A DNA stretch of 64,000 nt, taken from NCBI GenBank assembly GCA_964450645.1, contig CAYVEB010000005.1, positions 1-64,000 on the forward strand, read 5' to 3'. The notes under the pieces were generated by a model that worked only from the letters and a program-made list of their open reading frames with translations, had not been told where the DNA came from and ran no database searches. The translations under genes and the position numbers were made by a program. This DNA is from JAKSPM01 sp964450645 (GTDB taxonomy: Bacteria; Bacillota; Clostridia; Oscillospirales; Oscillospiraceae). Shown piece after piece: positions 1 through 7,207 of this stretch; positions within the stretch are counted from its first letter, which is position 1, and every line of letters begins with the position of its first letter.

Positions 1-306
1 TCCATGCGTTGGAGACAACTTCAGGAGGAAAACGCGCCATTACGGGTTTATCTGAATGGCAAGCTTCAAAGTGCGCCGGAAACCATATACGATAGTTTTA
101 TTCTAAGGGAGCTGAAGTCTCAAAAGTCCGAGTTCTCGGAGGCGAAAGTGATCGGCGATATTCTTGGTAAATACCAACTGGGAATAGGAGATGTATGGAT
201 CGCATTGCGGATCGAGCAGTTTATTAGGGAGGGAATGCTTGAAGTTATAACGTCACCGGCTCCGGATAGGCCAATTTACAGACGGATGCTTCGTAAGGCG
301 ATATAA
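1..306 (+). CDS. DUF3658-type protein, C-terminal part (cut by window edge)
   Basis: The reading frame is open from the first base and ends at a TAA, so the 5' part lies outside the window. The visible 100 or so residues start with an ENAPLRV-type segment and continue as a charged, helical region ending in a winged-helix-like tail. This resembles the DUF3658 domain that follows DUF1835 in a family of uncharacterised Firmicutes proteins. There is an in-frame ATG at base 4, but it lacks an obvious ribosome binding site in view. The family assignment is from memory of the motif and its function is unknown. Confidence 0.6.
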   Translation, partial: SMRWRQLQEENAPLRVYLNGKLQSAPETIYDSFILRELKSQKSEFSEAKVIGDILGKYQLGIGDVWIALRIEQFIREGMLEVITSPAPDRPIYRRMLRKAI

Positions 307-372
307 AACAATTCCAGTTTGTCGGATAAATTACCTTCCGACTACTATAGCCGGGAGACATCTTTTTTCCCT

Positions 373-645
373 TTATGCCTTTATCTCCGTCCCATTCTTG
401 AAAGTCACCCGGACATCGTCCTTGCTGTACACTGTGTAAAAATCCACCAGTCGGCTGAATAGTCCGGGGTTAAATTCCGTGACGGAGCGTCCATCGACCG
501 TAGTTCCGCAAGGAAGTCTTCAATCGTCGCCCGGCGGGTGACCTTGTCCGCAATCTGCGCTTTGACGAGTTCCAGCTTTGCCTCGGCGTCATCGAACCGC
601 CGCGAGAGGTCGTCGTACTTTTTCTGGTATTCGGTCGTTTTCTTT
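373..645 (-). pseudogene. Serine recombinase C-terminal remnant, frameshifted
   Basis: Read on the minus strand, this is the last 90 or so codons of a large serine recombinase of the kind carried by integrative elements. A coiled-coil stretch (KTTEYQKKYDDLSRR, then TRRATIEDFLAEL) is followed, in a different frame, by the typical end LTEFNPGLFSRLVDFYTVY and a VTFKNGTEIKA tail with a TAA at 373-375. The frames meet near 490-500, where one missing base explains the shift. The catalytic resolvase domain is absent, and the upstream side runs straight into an IS5-like remnant. It is a decayed fragment without function. Confidence 0.7.
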
Positions 646-659
646 TTGTGACTGCATAT

Positions 660-1271
660 TACCGTCAAGTGCGGATAATCGCAAGGCCATATCGCGACAT
701 ATAGTACACAAACATTCATCTCGGATATTGCGTTTTGCCACTTGCTTCTGTAACCCTCGGTATCGCGGTTTCTGAAATCGAAGCTGTCGCTTGACAGCGG
801 CAAAGACATGATCAGCCTTGGCGCGAATGGAAGACTTTTCATGCTCTCTGCGTTTGACCTGTGCTTTGAAACGGGTAGAATTGCTTTTGCTCTGGGACGG
901 ACGCCGGTTGATCTTGTAACGGATCCGCTTCCCCACTTTGTTACGCTTAACGGTTTCCGGGTGCTTTTTCGCGCCAAGGTATCCGCTGTCACCGTGAACC
1001 GTTTCTTCCTTGCCGGTCAACAACTCACCTGTAACAGGAACATCACGCACGTTTGCCGGGGTCACTTTCACGGTATGCACCAATCCGCTGTCCCTGTCTA
1101 CCCCAATGTGGGCCTTGTAGCCGAAATGCCAAACTAATCGTACGGCTGGATGCGTGCGATCCACTCTCCCCACGGAATGATGCGATCCATTGTTTCCAAA
1201 AATTCCTTTTTCTTTGTCCGTACTTGTGCCAGCTCATCGCTCAAGCCGGACAGGCTTCGTTGCTTCTCCAT
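660..1271 (-). pseudogene. IS5-family transposase remnant with internal deletion
   Basis: An ATG at 1271 opens a 45-codon frame (MEKQRSLSGLSDELAQVRTK, later MDRIIPWGEWIARIQPYD) that matches the N-terminus of IS5-type transposases and ends at a stop. Immediately after, in another frame, the sequence resumes as the C-terminal catalytic part: WHFGYKAHIGVDRDSGLVHT, then a VHGDSGYLGA segment and a KRQLRFQKPRYRGL segment. The central part is missing, so an internal deletion with a frame change joined the two ends. The 3' end merges with the recombinase remnant. No clear terminal inverted repeats or target duplication could be placed. The copy cannot make an active transposase. Confidence 0.8.
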
Positions 1272-1335
1272 GACTGTATTATAGCACATTTTGGGGAAAT
1301 TTGCATTATGCGGTACTGCCTTGATTTATTTTACC

Positions 1336-1386
1336 ACAAGAACGACACCGGGGTACTGCTTTTGCAGCCCTCGGTGTCGTTCTTGT
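1336..1386. terminator. Long hairpin, terminator-like
   Basis: Arms 1336-1350 and 1372-1386 are perfect 15-base inverted repeats (ACAAGAACGACACCG and its complement), and the loop contains a smaller CTGC/GCAG stem. On the plus strand the 3' arm is followed by AAAA rather than T, so it is not a textbook intrinsic terminator in either direction. It sits between the transposase scar and the 3' end of pgm and may be a terminator or the end of a lost mobile element. The rest of 1272-1497 shows no gene. Confidence 0.5.
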
Positions 1387-1497
1387 AAAACCGTTTTGTG
1401 ACAGTTATCGACGGTCTAAGTGCAGTACCAAATCAGGCGTTTCCCTATGTTTCTAATAGATTTCTTATAAAAGCATGGCAAAGTCTTTTCCAAAGCG

Positions 1498-3204
1498 CTA
1501 TGCCAAAAAGGACTTCATACCCTCCTGCAGCTTTGCCATCGTCTCGCCCGCGCGGTTGACGCACGCGCCAATGGCGGTGTAATAGAACTTGACCTTCGGC
1601 TCCGTGCCGGAGGGCCGGGCAATGACCTTGCCGTTTTCGCCCAGCAGCAGCTCCAATACGTTCGAACGCGGCAGCTTGATGGGCTGGGTCTTGCCCGTGG
1701 CGGTATCCGTATTCACGCCGGACTTGTAGTCCAAAACAGCCGTTACGGGATATCCGCCAATTTGCTCCGGGCAATTTGCGCGCAGACCAGACATAATTGC
1801 CGCGGCCTTCTCCATGGCGTCCGGGCCGGACAGCTCCACCGACTCCACCTTGGACAGATAGTATCCGTACTCCCTATAAAGCGCTTCCATCGCCTCCGCC
1901 AGGTTCATTCCTTTTGTCTTATAGTATGCCGCCATTTCGCACACCAGCATGGACGCTACCACCGCGTCCTTGTCCCGCGCATAGGTGCCTTTGAGATAGC
2001 CGCAGCTCTCTTCAAAGCCAAATACAAATTTATCCACCTCGCCGCGCTGCTCATAACCCAGGATTTCACCGCCAATCCATTTGAAGCCCGTCAGGACGGC
2101 ATGCATTTCGCAGCCGTATTTTTCGCAGATCCGATCCGCCATCGCAGACGACACGATACTCCGCACCGCAAAGCAGCCCTCCGGCAGATCGCCCCGTTCC
2201 TTTCGCGCCGCCAGCACATAATCCAGCAACAGGCAGCCCAATTCGTTGCCCGTCAACTTCTGAAAGCCATCTTTTACCGGCACCGCGATCGCAACCCGGT
2301 CACAGTCCGGATCCGTGCCGAGGATCAGGTCGCACGGGACTTCCCTGGCCACCCGATAGCTCTCGTTGAGCGCCGCGTCCGTCTCAGGATTGGGATACTC
2401 GCAGGTCTTGAAATCGCCGTCAGGCAGCTCCTGGGCCTTGACCACCGTCGTATGCACGCCGATGCGGCGCAGCACCTCCCGCACCGGCTTGTTTCCCGCG
2501 CCGCACAGCGGCGTGTAAACCACATGCAGCTTTGCCCGCGGCACCTGTTCCAGGCGCAAGCCCTCCTGCATGACGCGGTGATAGTACCGCTCCCACAATT
2601 CCATTGGGATCTCCTCGATCAGCCCCCGCGCTATGTACTCCGCGTAGGTGTGTTTCGCCGGCTGGAAATAGGGAATCTTCGAGATCTGATCGAGCACAAC
2701 CTTGGCCGGTTCGTCGGTCATCTGGCAGCCGTCCGCGCCGTAGCACTTCACGCCGTTGTAGATGCCCGCGTTGTGCGACGCGGACACCACGATCCCGCAG
2801 CCGCAGCCCAGTTCCCGCACCGCGTACGACAGCATGGGTGTGGGCGCCAGCTCATGGTAGAGATAGACATGGATATTTTTTTCCGCCAGCGCCTCGGCAC
2901 ACAGCTCGCTAAAATAGCGGGAATTGTGGCGCGAGTCGTAGCCGATGGCGCATTTCTGCGGCAGATCGGTCCCGGACAACCACGACGCAAGCCCCTGCGC
3001 GGTTCTGCGGACGGTAAACGCGTTGAGCCGGTTGGTTCCAGGCCCCATGAGGCCGCGGATGCCCGCCGTGCCAAACTGCAGCTCCGCCCCAAAGCAGCCT
3101 TTGATCTCCTGCGGATCTCCGGCCATCGCTTCCAGCTGGGCCTTCATGTCCGCCGGTATGGACGGCTCGGCACACCAAACCTGATATAACTCCAGATCGT
3201 TCAT
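1498..3204 (-). CDS. pgm: Phosphoglucomutase/phosphomannomutase
   Basis: The 568-residue product belongs to the alpha-D-phosphohexomutase superfamily and interconverts hexose 1- and 6-phosphates in the cytosol, feeding UDP-glucose and cell-envelope sugar synthesis. The order of motifs is complete: FGTAGIRG near residue 46, the phosphoserine loop VSASHNAGIYNG, the metal-binding loop GTDPDCDRVA, the sugar-specificity loop GFEESCGYL, and the phosphate-binding RPSGTEPKVKFY near the C-terminus. Length fits the long PgcA-type clostridial enzymes. The ATG at 3204 is chosen over an upstream in-frame start because GGAGG precedes it by 6 bases. A terminator lies just upstream, so it seems to be transcribed separately from the coaD group. 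Confidence 0.95.
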   Translation of the reverse strand: MNDLELYQVWCAEPSIPADMKAQLEAMAGDPQEIKGCFGAELQFGTAGIRGLMGPGTNRLNAFTVRRTAQGLASWLSGTDLPQKCAIGYDSRHNSRYFSELCAEALAEKNIHVYLYHELAPTPMLSYAVRELGCGCGIVVSASHNAGIYNGVKCYGADGCQMTDEPAKVVLDQISKIPYFQPAKHTYAEYIARGLIEEIPMELWERYYHRVMQEGLRLEQVPRAKLHVVYTPLCGAGNKPVREVLRRIGVHTTVVKAQELPDGDFKTCEYPNPETDAALNESYRVAREVPCDLILGTDPDCDRVAIAVPVKDGFQKLTGNELGCLLLDYVLAARKERGDLPEGCFAVRSIVSSAMADRICEKYGCEMHAVLTGFKWIGGEILGYEQRGEVDKFVFGFEESCGYLKGTYARDKDAVVASMLVCEMAAYYKTKGMNLAEAMEALYREYGYYLSKVESVELSGPDAMEKAAAIMSGLRANCPEQIGGYPVTAVLDYKSGVNTDTATGKTQPIKLPRSNVLELLLGENGKVIARPSGTEPKVKFYYTAIGACVNRAGETMAKLQEGMKSFLA

Positions 3205-3229
3205 AGTAACCTCCTTATTCTGCCAAAAG

Positions 3230-3255
3230 CGGGCCAATCCCTTGGAATTGACCCG
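3230..3255 (-). terminator. Intrinsic terminator after the coiled-coil gene
   Basis: On the minus strand a 9-bp stem (3247-3255 with 3230-3238, one G-U pair) is followed by CTTTT. It lies after the stop of the gene ending at 3273 and before pgm, and probably separates the two transcripts. Confidence 0.6.
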
Positions 3256-3272
3256 TCTTTTTCTGCTTTTCC

Positions 3273-3773
3273 CTATACATCCTCAATAATCGGGGACGAC
3301 GCTTTGGTCTGCGAGCCAACAATCGCACGGAACTTGGCGCGTGATTCGCGGACTTCCGACAAAGCCGCGGCAATCTCCTCCTCCGTACGGCGCATATTGT
3401 CGTCCACATAGTCGATCGTGACCTGCTTTAGATCCCGGATCTTATCCTGCGCCGTTTTGACCAGCTCCGCCGCCTGGTTCTGCGCCTCCAAAAAGACGGC
3501 CTCGCGGGATACCATTTGCTTTGCCTGCAGCTGCGCCTGCTTGAGAATATTCTCCGCCTCGCGCTTCGCGCTGGTAATCACATCGCTGCGGGATTCCACA
3601 ATTGTCTTCGCCTGCTTCAATTCGCCAGGCAGCTGGTTGCTCAGCTCGTCCAGCAGATCCAGCACGCGGTCGCGCTCCACCGCGCACTTATCCCCGCTGA
3701 AAGGCACGCTGCGCGCGTCCTGCACCATCTCATATAAGGTGCTTATAATTTCTTCAATGCCGTGTTCGTTCAT
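3273..3773 (-). CDS. Coiled-coil protein, V-ATPase subunit H/DivIVA-like
   Basis: This 166-residue protein has no recognised catalytic motif. It has a short helical head (residues 1-50) followed by a long heptad-rich, Ala/Glu/Lys/Gln-rich coiled coil (about 55-150) and an acidic tail ending IIEDV. Such proteins are regularly found next to coaD in Clostridia and are annotated as hypothetical, DivIVA-like or ATPase subunit H-like. An ATG at 3773 with GGAGGAG upstream supports the start. It is 20 bases downstream of coaD and probably in the same transcript. The role is unknown; a cytoskeletal or scaffold role is only a guess. Confidence 0.75.
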   Translation of the reverse strand: MNEHGIEEIISTLYEMVQDARSVPFSGDKCAVERDRVLDLLDELSNQLPGELKQAKTIVESRSDVITSAKREAENILKQAQLQAKQMVSREAVFLEAQNQAAELVKTAQDKIRDLKQVTIDYVDDNMRRTEEEIAAALSEVRESRAKFRAIVGSQTKASSPIIEDV

Positions 3774-3793
3774 AATTATGATCTCCTCCTTGT

Positions 3794-4276
3794 TTAGGTG
3801 GCTGCTATCCGTTGCCGGAAGACCGGCACAATCTCCTGGGGCAGGAAGTCCGACAGATCTACATCGTAGCTGCCCAATTCCTTGATATTGCTGGAGCTAA
3901 GATACATATATTGATGCTGCGCGGTCAAAAACAGCGTGTCCAGACTGGGATTCAGCTTCCGGTTAATCATGGCCATTTGGAATTCCTTTTCAAAATCCGA
4001 ACCTGCCCGCAATCCCTTCACGATCACGCAGCTGCCATACCGCTTGGCATAGTCTGCAAGCAGGATATCGGAACTGTCGACCTCCACATTGTCCATGCCC
4101 GCACACACCAGCCGCAGCATCCGCACCCGTTCCTCCAGGGTAAACAGCGGCGTCTTGCCACGGTTGACCATCACGCATACAACAAGCTTATCAAAAATTC
4201 TGGCAGCCCGCTGGATAATATTTAGGTGGCCCTTGGTCACCGGATCGAAACTGCCAGGATAAATTGCAATTTTCAT
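3794..4276 (-). CDS. coaD: Phosphopantetheine adenylyltransferase
   Basis: The enzyme transfers AMP from ATP to 4'-phosphopantetheine, the penultimate step of coenzyme A synthesis. The product is 160 residues, the normal length, and begins MKIAIYPGSFDPVTKGHLN, which carries the TxGH nucleotidyltransferase signature. The second signature YLSSSNIKEL lies near residue 125. The ATG at 4276 forms an ATGA overlap with the stop of rsmD, so the two are translationally coupled, an arrangement typical of Firmicutes. An upstream in-frame ATG two codons earlier is less likely for that reason. Confidence 0.95.
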   Translation of the reverse strand: MKIAIYPGSFDPVTKGHLNIIQRAARIFDKLVVCVMVNRGKTPLFTLEERVRMLRLVCAGMDNVEVDSSDILLADYAKRYGSCVIVKGLRAGSDFEKEFQMAMINRKLNPSLDTLFLTAQHQYMYLSSSNIKELGSYDVDLSDFLPQEIVPVFRQRIAAT

Positions 4277-4824
4277 AAACAAACTTCCTCCCTGCGGTAC
4301 AGCGCGATCAAAGTTTTCCCGTACTTGTAATCCCGCGAGCGTACAAGGCCGGGATATTCACCGTCCAGCGCCTTCCCTATGGGACGTTCTGTGATAATTA
4401 TACCATTCTGTGCCAAAATGTCAATTTCAGATATCCATTTTAATGAATTTTCTAAATATTTTTCTGCGTAGGGCGGATCCAAAAAAATCAATTGGAACGT
4501 ATCCTTGCAGGTTTTCAGGTAATCCGCATAGTCCATACACACGACCCGCCCCTTTTCCAGCAGGCGCGTCCGGCACAGATTCTCCCGGATCAGCGCCGCG
4601 GCCTCCGGCCGGCTGTCCACAAACACGGCACTTGACGCGCCCCTGGACAGACATTCAATTCCCAGCTGCCCCGTCCCGCCGAACAGATCCAGCACAGCTC
4701 CGTAAATTTCAAACTGAATGATATTGAACATCCCCACCTTGGCGCGGTCCGCCGTGGGGCGGGTTAGCATCCCCGCTGGCGCTTTCAGTTCCATGCCCTT
4801 GGCCGTGCCGGTGATTACCCGCAT
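4273..4824 (-). CDS. rsmD: 16S rRNA (guanine(966)-N2)-methyltransferase
   Basis: This 183-residue SAM-dependent methyltransferase modifies G966 of 16S rRNA during 30S assembly. Visible motifs are the N-terminal RVITGTAKG segment, the SAM-binding loop DLFGGTGQLGIECLSRGA near residue 46, and the catalytic DPPY near residue 117. Length matches the RsmD family. The gene lies 5 bases after uvrC and overlaps coaD by four bases, so uvrC-rsmD-coaD reads as one unit. The start is an ATG preceded by GGGAGTGAG. Confidence 0.95.
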   Translation of the reverse strand: MRVITGTAKGMELKAPAGMLTRPTADRAKVGMFNIIQFEIYGAVLDLFGGTGQLGIECLSRGASSAVFVDSRPEAAALIRENLCRTRLLEKGRVVCMDYADYLKTCKDTFQLIFLDPPYAEKYLENSLKWISEIDILAQNGIIITERPIGKALDGEYPGLVRSRDYKYGKTLIALYRREEVCL

Positions 4825-4828
4825 ACGC

Positions 4829-6643
4829 TCACTCCCTGTGAAAAAAATCGAAAACCGCTTGGGCGACGTTCTTTGGCAAAACCTCGCGCAAAGCCTCCAG
4901 ATCCGCCTGCGCGATCGCCTTGATGGACTTAAAATGCCGCAGCAATTTTTGCTTGCGCGCGTCGCCCACGCCCGGAATTTGATCCAATACCGACGCCTTC
5001 AGATGTCGACTGCGCAGCGTCTTTTGATAGGTGATGGCAAACCGGTGCGTCTCCTCCTGGATGCTGCCAATCAGGGCAAACACCGCCGGCGCCGTGCTGA
5101 TGCTGATCTCCCGGCCGTCCGGCGTCACCAGCGCCCGCGTCCGGTGGCGGTCGTCCTTGACCATGCCAAAGATGGGCGGCGTCAGGCCCATTTCCCGCAA
5201 CGCTTCCGCCACAGTGTTGGCGTGGACCTGGCCGCCATCAATGAGCAGCACGTCGGGCATCTTGTCAAACCCCTTGTCTCCCGCCTGATAGTGCGCAAAC
5301 CGGCGGCAGAGCACCTGCCGCATCGACGCGTAGTCGTCCTGATCCCGCAGATCCTCCACCTGAAAACGTTTGTACTCCGACTTTCTGGGCTTTCCGTCCT
5401 CAAACACCACCATGGACGCCACAATATCCGTCCCGGCTAAGTTGGAAATATCATACGACTCCATCCGCCGGGGAAGCTCCGGCAATCCCATCATCGTTTG
5501 CAGCAGCCGCAACGTCCCGCTTAACTTCTCAGCCTTAGTGGTAAGCCGCTGCGCCTCCTCCAGCGCGTTCTTTCGCGCCAGTTCCAGCAAAAGTCGGTTG
5601 TCGCCCCGCTGAGGCTTGCGAATAATCACCTTTTTCCCCAGTTTCTCCTGGAGCATTTGCGCGAACAACTCCCCGTCCTCCATCTCAATGGGGAGAAAAA
5701 TATGCTGCGGCGCCGCGCCGCGCGCCAGATAAAATTGCTTGACCAGGGAAGACACGGCTTCCTCCTCGTCCTCCTCCAGGGCGACAATTTCATACTCCTT
5801 ATCGATCAGGTTGCCGCCAATGTAGTGCAGCACTACAAAACAGGCCTTCGCCTCCGTCTTGGCGTAGCCAATTACGTCGGTGTCCGCCATCCGCCCCGCC
5901 GTCACCAGCTGCTTTTGCCCCAGCGATTCAATGGCCCGTAGCCGGTCGCGCAGAGCGGCAGCCCGTTCAAATTCCAGCGCTTCAGATGCGGCTAGCATCT
6001 CCTCGCGGATCGCCTGGGCCACGGCGCGGTAATTCCCATGGAGCAGCTGCACCGCCTGGTCCACACGCCTGCGGTATTCCGGGCCTCCCGCCTCTTTTTG
6101 GCACCAGCCGTCACAGTTGTTCATGTGATAGTTTAAACACACGCGGCCTTTTCCAATATCCGCGGGGAACTTTTTGCCGCAGCCGGGAAGCTTCAGCGTT
6201 GTGCGCAGCGTGTCGATCACCTTTTGCGTCACAAACCGTCCGCCGAACGGGCCAAAATACTCCGCCCCATCGTCCGTTACCTGGCTGACCATCGTCAGCA
6301 CTGGGTACTCCACACGCCGGTCCACCCGCAAATAGGGATAGCCCTTGTCATCCTTCAAAAGAATATTGTATTTCGGCATGTGGCGCTTGATCAGGCTACA
6401 TTCCAGCACCAGCGCCTCAAATTCCGATGCGGCCACAATCGTATCAAACCGATCGATCTGACTCACCATCCGGCGCGTCTTCGGCGTGTGGGAGGCGGAA
6501 TCCTGAAAATACTGACTGACGCGGTTGCGCAGCTTTTTCGCCTTGCCCACGTAAATAATCTTGCCGGTTTTGTCCTGCATCAGGTAGACGCCTGGCGCCA
6601 AAGGCAGCGAGCGAGCCTTATCCTTTAATTCTTCGAACGTCAT
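4829..6643 (-). CDS. uvrC: Excinuclease ABC subunit C
   Basis: UvrC makes both incisions around DNA lesions in nucleotide excision repair, working with UvrAB. The 604-residue product has the N-terminal GIY-YIG nuclease domain (GVYLMQDKTGKIIYVGKAKK, about 17-36), a UVR domain binding UvrB (around residues 195-235), the RNase H-like 3' endonuclease region beginning ESYDISNLAGTD near residue 375, and a C-terminal helix-hairpin-helix (IPGVGDARKQKLLRHF). The ATG at 6643 has AGGAG upstream; an in-frame start 22 codons earlier lacks one. It is first in the uvrC-rsmD-coaD run. Confidence 0.95.
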   Translation of the reverse strand: MTFEELKDKARSLPLAPGVYLMQDKTGKIIYVGKAKKLRNRVSQYFQDSASHTPKTRRMVSQIDRFDTIVAASEFEALVLECSLIKRHMPKYNILLKDDKGYPYLRVDRRVEYPVLTMVSQVTDDGAEYFGPFGGRFVTQKVIDTLRTTLKLPGCGKKFPADIGKGRVCLNYHMNNCDGWCQKEAGGPEYRRRVDQAVQLLHGNYRAVAQAIREEMLAASEALEFERAAALRDRLRAIESLGQKQLVTAGRMADTDVIGYAKTEAKACFVVLHYIGGNLIDKEYEIVALEEDEEEAVSSLVKQFYLARGAAPQHIFLPIEMEDGELFAQMLQEKLGKKVIIRKPQRGDNRLLLELARKNALEEAQRLTTKAEKLSGTLRLLQTMMGLPELPRRMESYDISNLAGTDIVASMVVFEDGKPRKSEYKRFQVEDLRDQDDYASMRQVLCRRFAHYQAGDKGFDKMPDVLLIDGGQVHANTVAEALREMGLTPPIFGMVKDDRHRTRALVTPDGREISISTAPAVFALIGSIQEETHRFAITYQKTLRSRHLKASVLDQIPGVGDARKQKLLRHFKSIKAIAQADLEALREVLPKNVAQAVFDFFHRE

Positions 6644-6755
6644 GCCAACTCCTGTCTCCCGCTGACTTGTTTCCAAAACGGCAAAAACGCCGATGCGGCG
6701 CTTTCCCACTTCTAAATCAAAAAATTTTTAAAGCGGAATTGCCACACATATGAAA

Positions 6756-6791
6756 CACTGATGAAAAGGTCTGCCGATCTTTTCATCAGTG
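6756..6791. terminator. Hairpin between HPr and uvrC
   Basis: A perfect 13-bp inverted repeat (6756-6768 and 6779-6791, CACTGATGAAAAG) with a short loop lies in the 220-base gap after the HPr gene. On the minus strand it is followed by the moderately T-rich TTTCATAT. A weak intrinsic terminator for the HPr transcript is the simplest reading. Confidence 0.55.
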
Positions 6792-6866
6792 CGCACCTTA
6801 GACGTCTGCTTCGATTCCCGTTTCCCCGCGCAGAAAATGCGGCGCTCGCGCAGAGAAAGCCCCGTG

Positions 6867-7124
6867 TTAGACGTCCTCGTCCAGCATCTTTACCAGGGCT
6901 TGGACAGCTTCCTTTTCATCGGACCCATCGGCAATCAAATTAACAGTGGAGCCGGTAAACACACCCATAGACAAGACGCCAAGAAGGCTTTTCGCGTTGA
7001 TTTTCCGCTCGTCCGCCTCCAGCCAAATGCTGGACTTAAACTCATTGGCCTTCTGGATAAAATACGTCGCCTGCTTATTATGTAAGCCGGACGTGCATTT
7101 TACGACGGTTTGTTCAGTATACAT
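6867..7124 (-). CDS. ptsH: HPr-type phosphocarrier protein
   Basis: The 85-residue protein has the HPr fold length. His15 is present in the active-site loop SGLHNKQA, which accepts phosphate from enzyme I. Ser46 sits in NAKSLLGVLSMG, the regulatory serine phosphorylated by HPr kinase in Firmicutes. The loop differs from the usual GLHARPA, so it could be an HPr paralogue rather than the main PTS carrier; no enzyme I or other PTS gene lies nearby. A clear sigma-A promoter (7163-7190) and AGGAG precede the ATG. It is probably monocistronic, ending at the hairpin at 6756-6791. The ptsH symbol is tentative. Confidence 0.85.
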   Translation of the reverse strand: MYTEQTVVKCTSGLHNKQATYFIQKANEFKSSIWLEADERKINAKSLLGVLSMGVFTGSTVNLIADGSDEKEAVQALVKMLDEDV

Positions 7125-7162
7125 TTCGCTACTCCTTTGTTGTGGTTGGTTTCTCCTCTTTT

Positions 7163-7190
7163 AATATAGCAAATCCAACAGATTTGTCAA
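7163..7190 (-). promoter_or_regulatory. Sigma-A promoter of the HPr gene
   Basis: On the minus strand TTGACA (7185-7190), a 16-base spacer, and TATATT (7163-7168) with a TGC extension form a near-consensus housekeeping promoter about 40 bases upstream of the HPr ATG. Confidence 0.75.
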
Positions 7191-7207
7191 CTAAAAATGT
7201 GCAAAAA

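Noticed and set aside
1762..3189. A 475-codon plus-strand open frame across pgm
   Set aside because: It is a shadow of pgm, rich in Arg and His, with no domain.
6867..7124. Crh instead of HPr
   Set aside because: Crh has Gln in place of His15; His15 is present here, as is Ser46.
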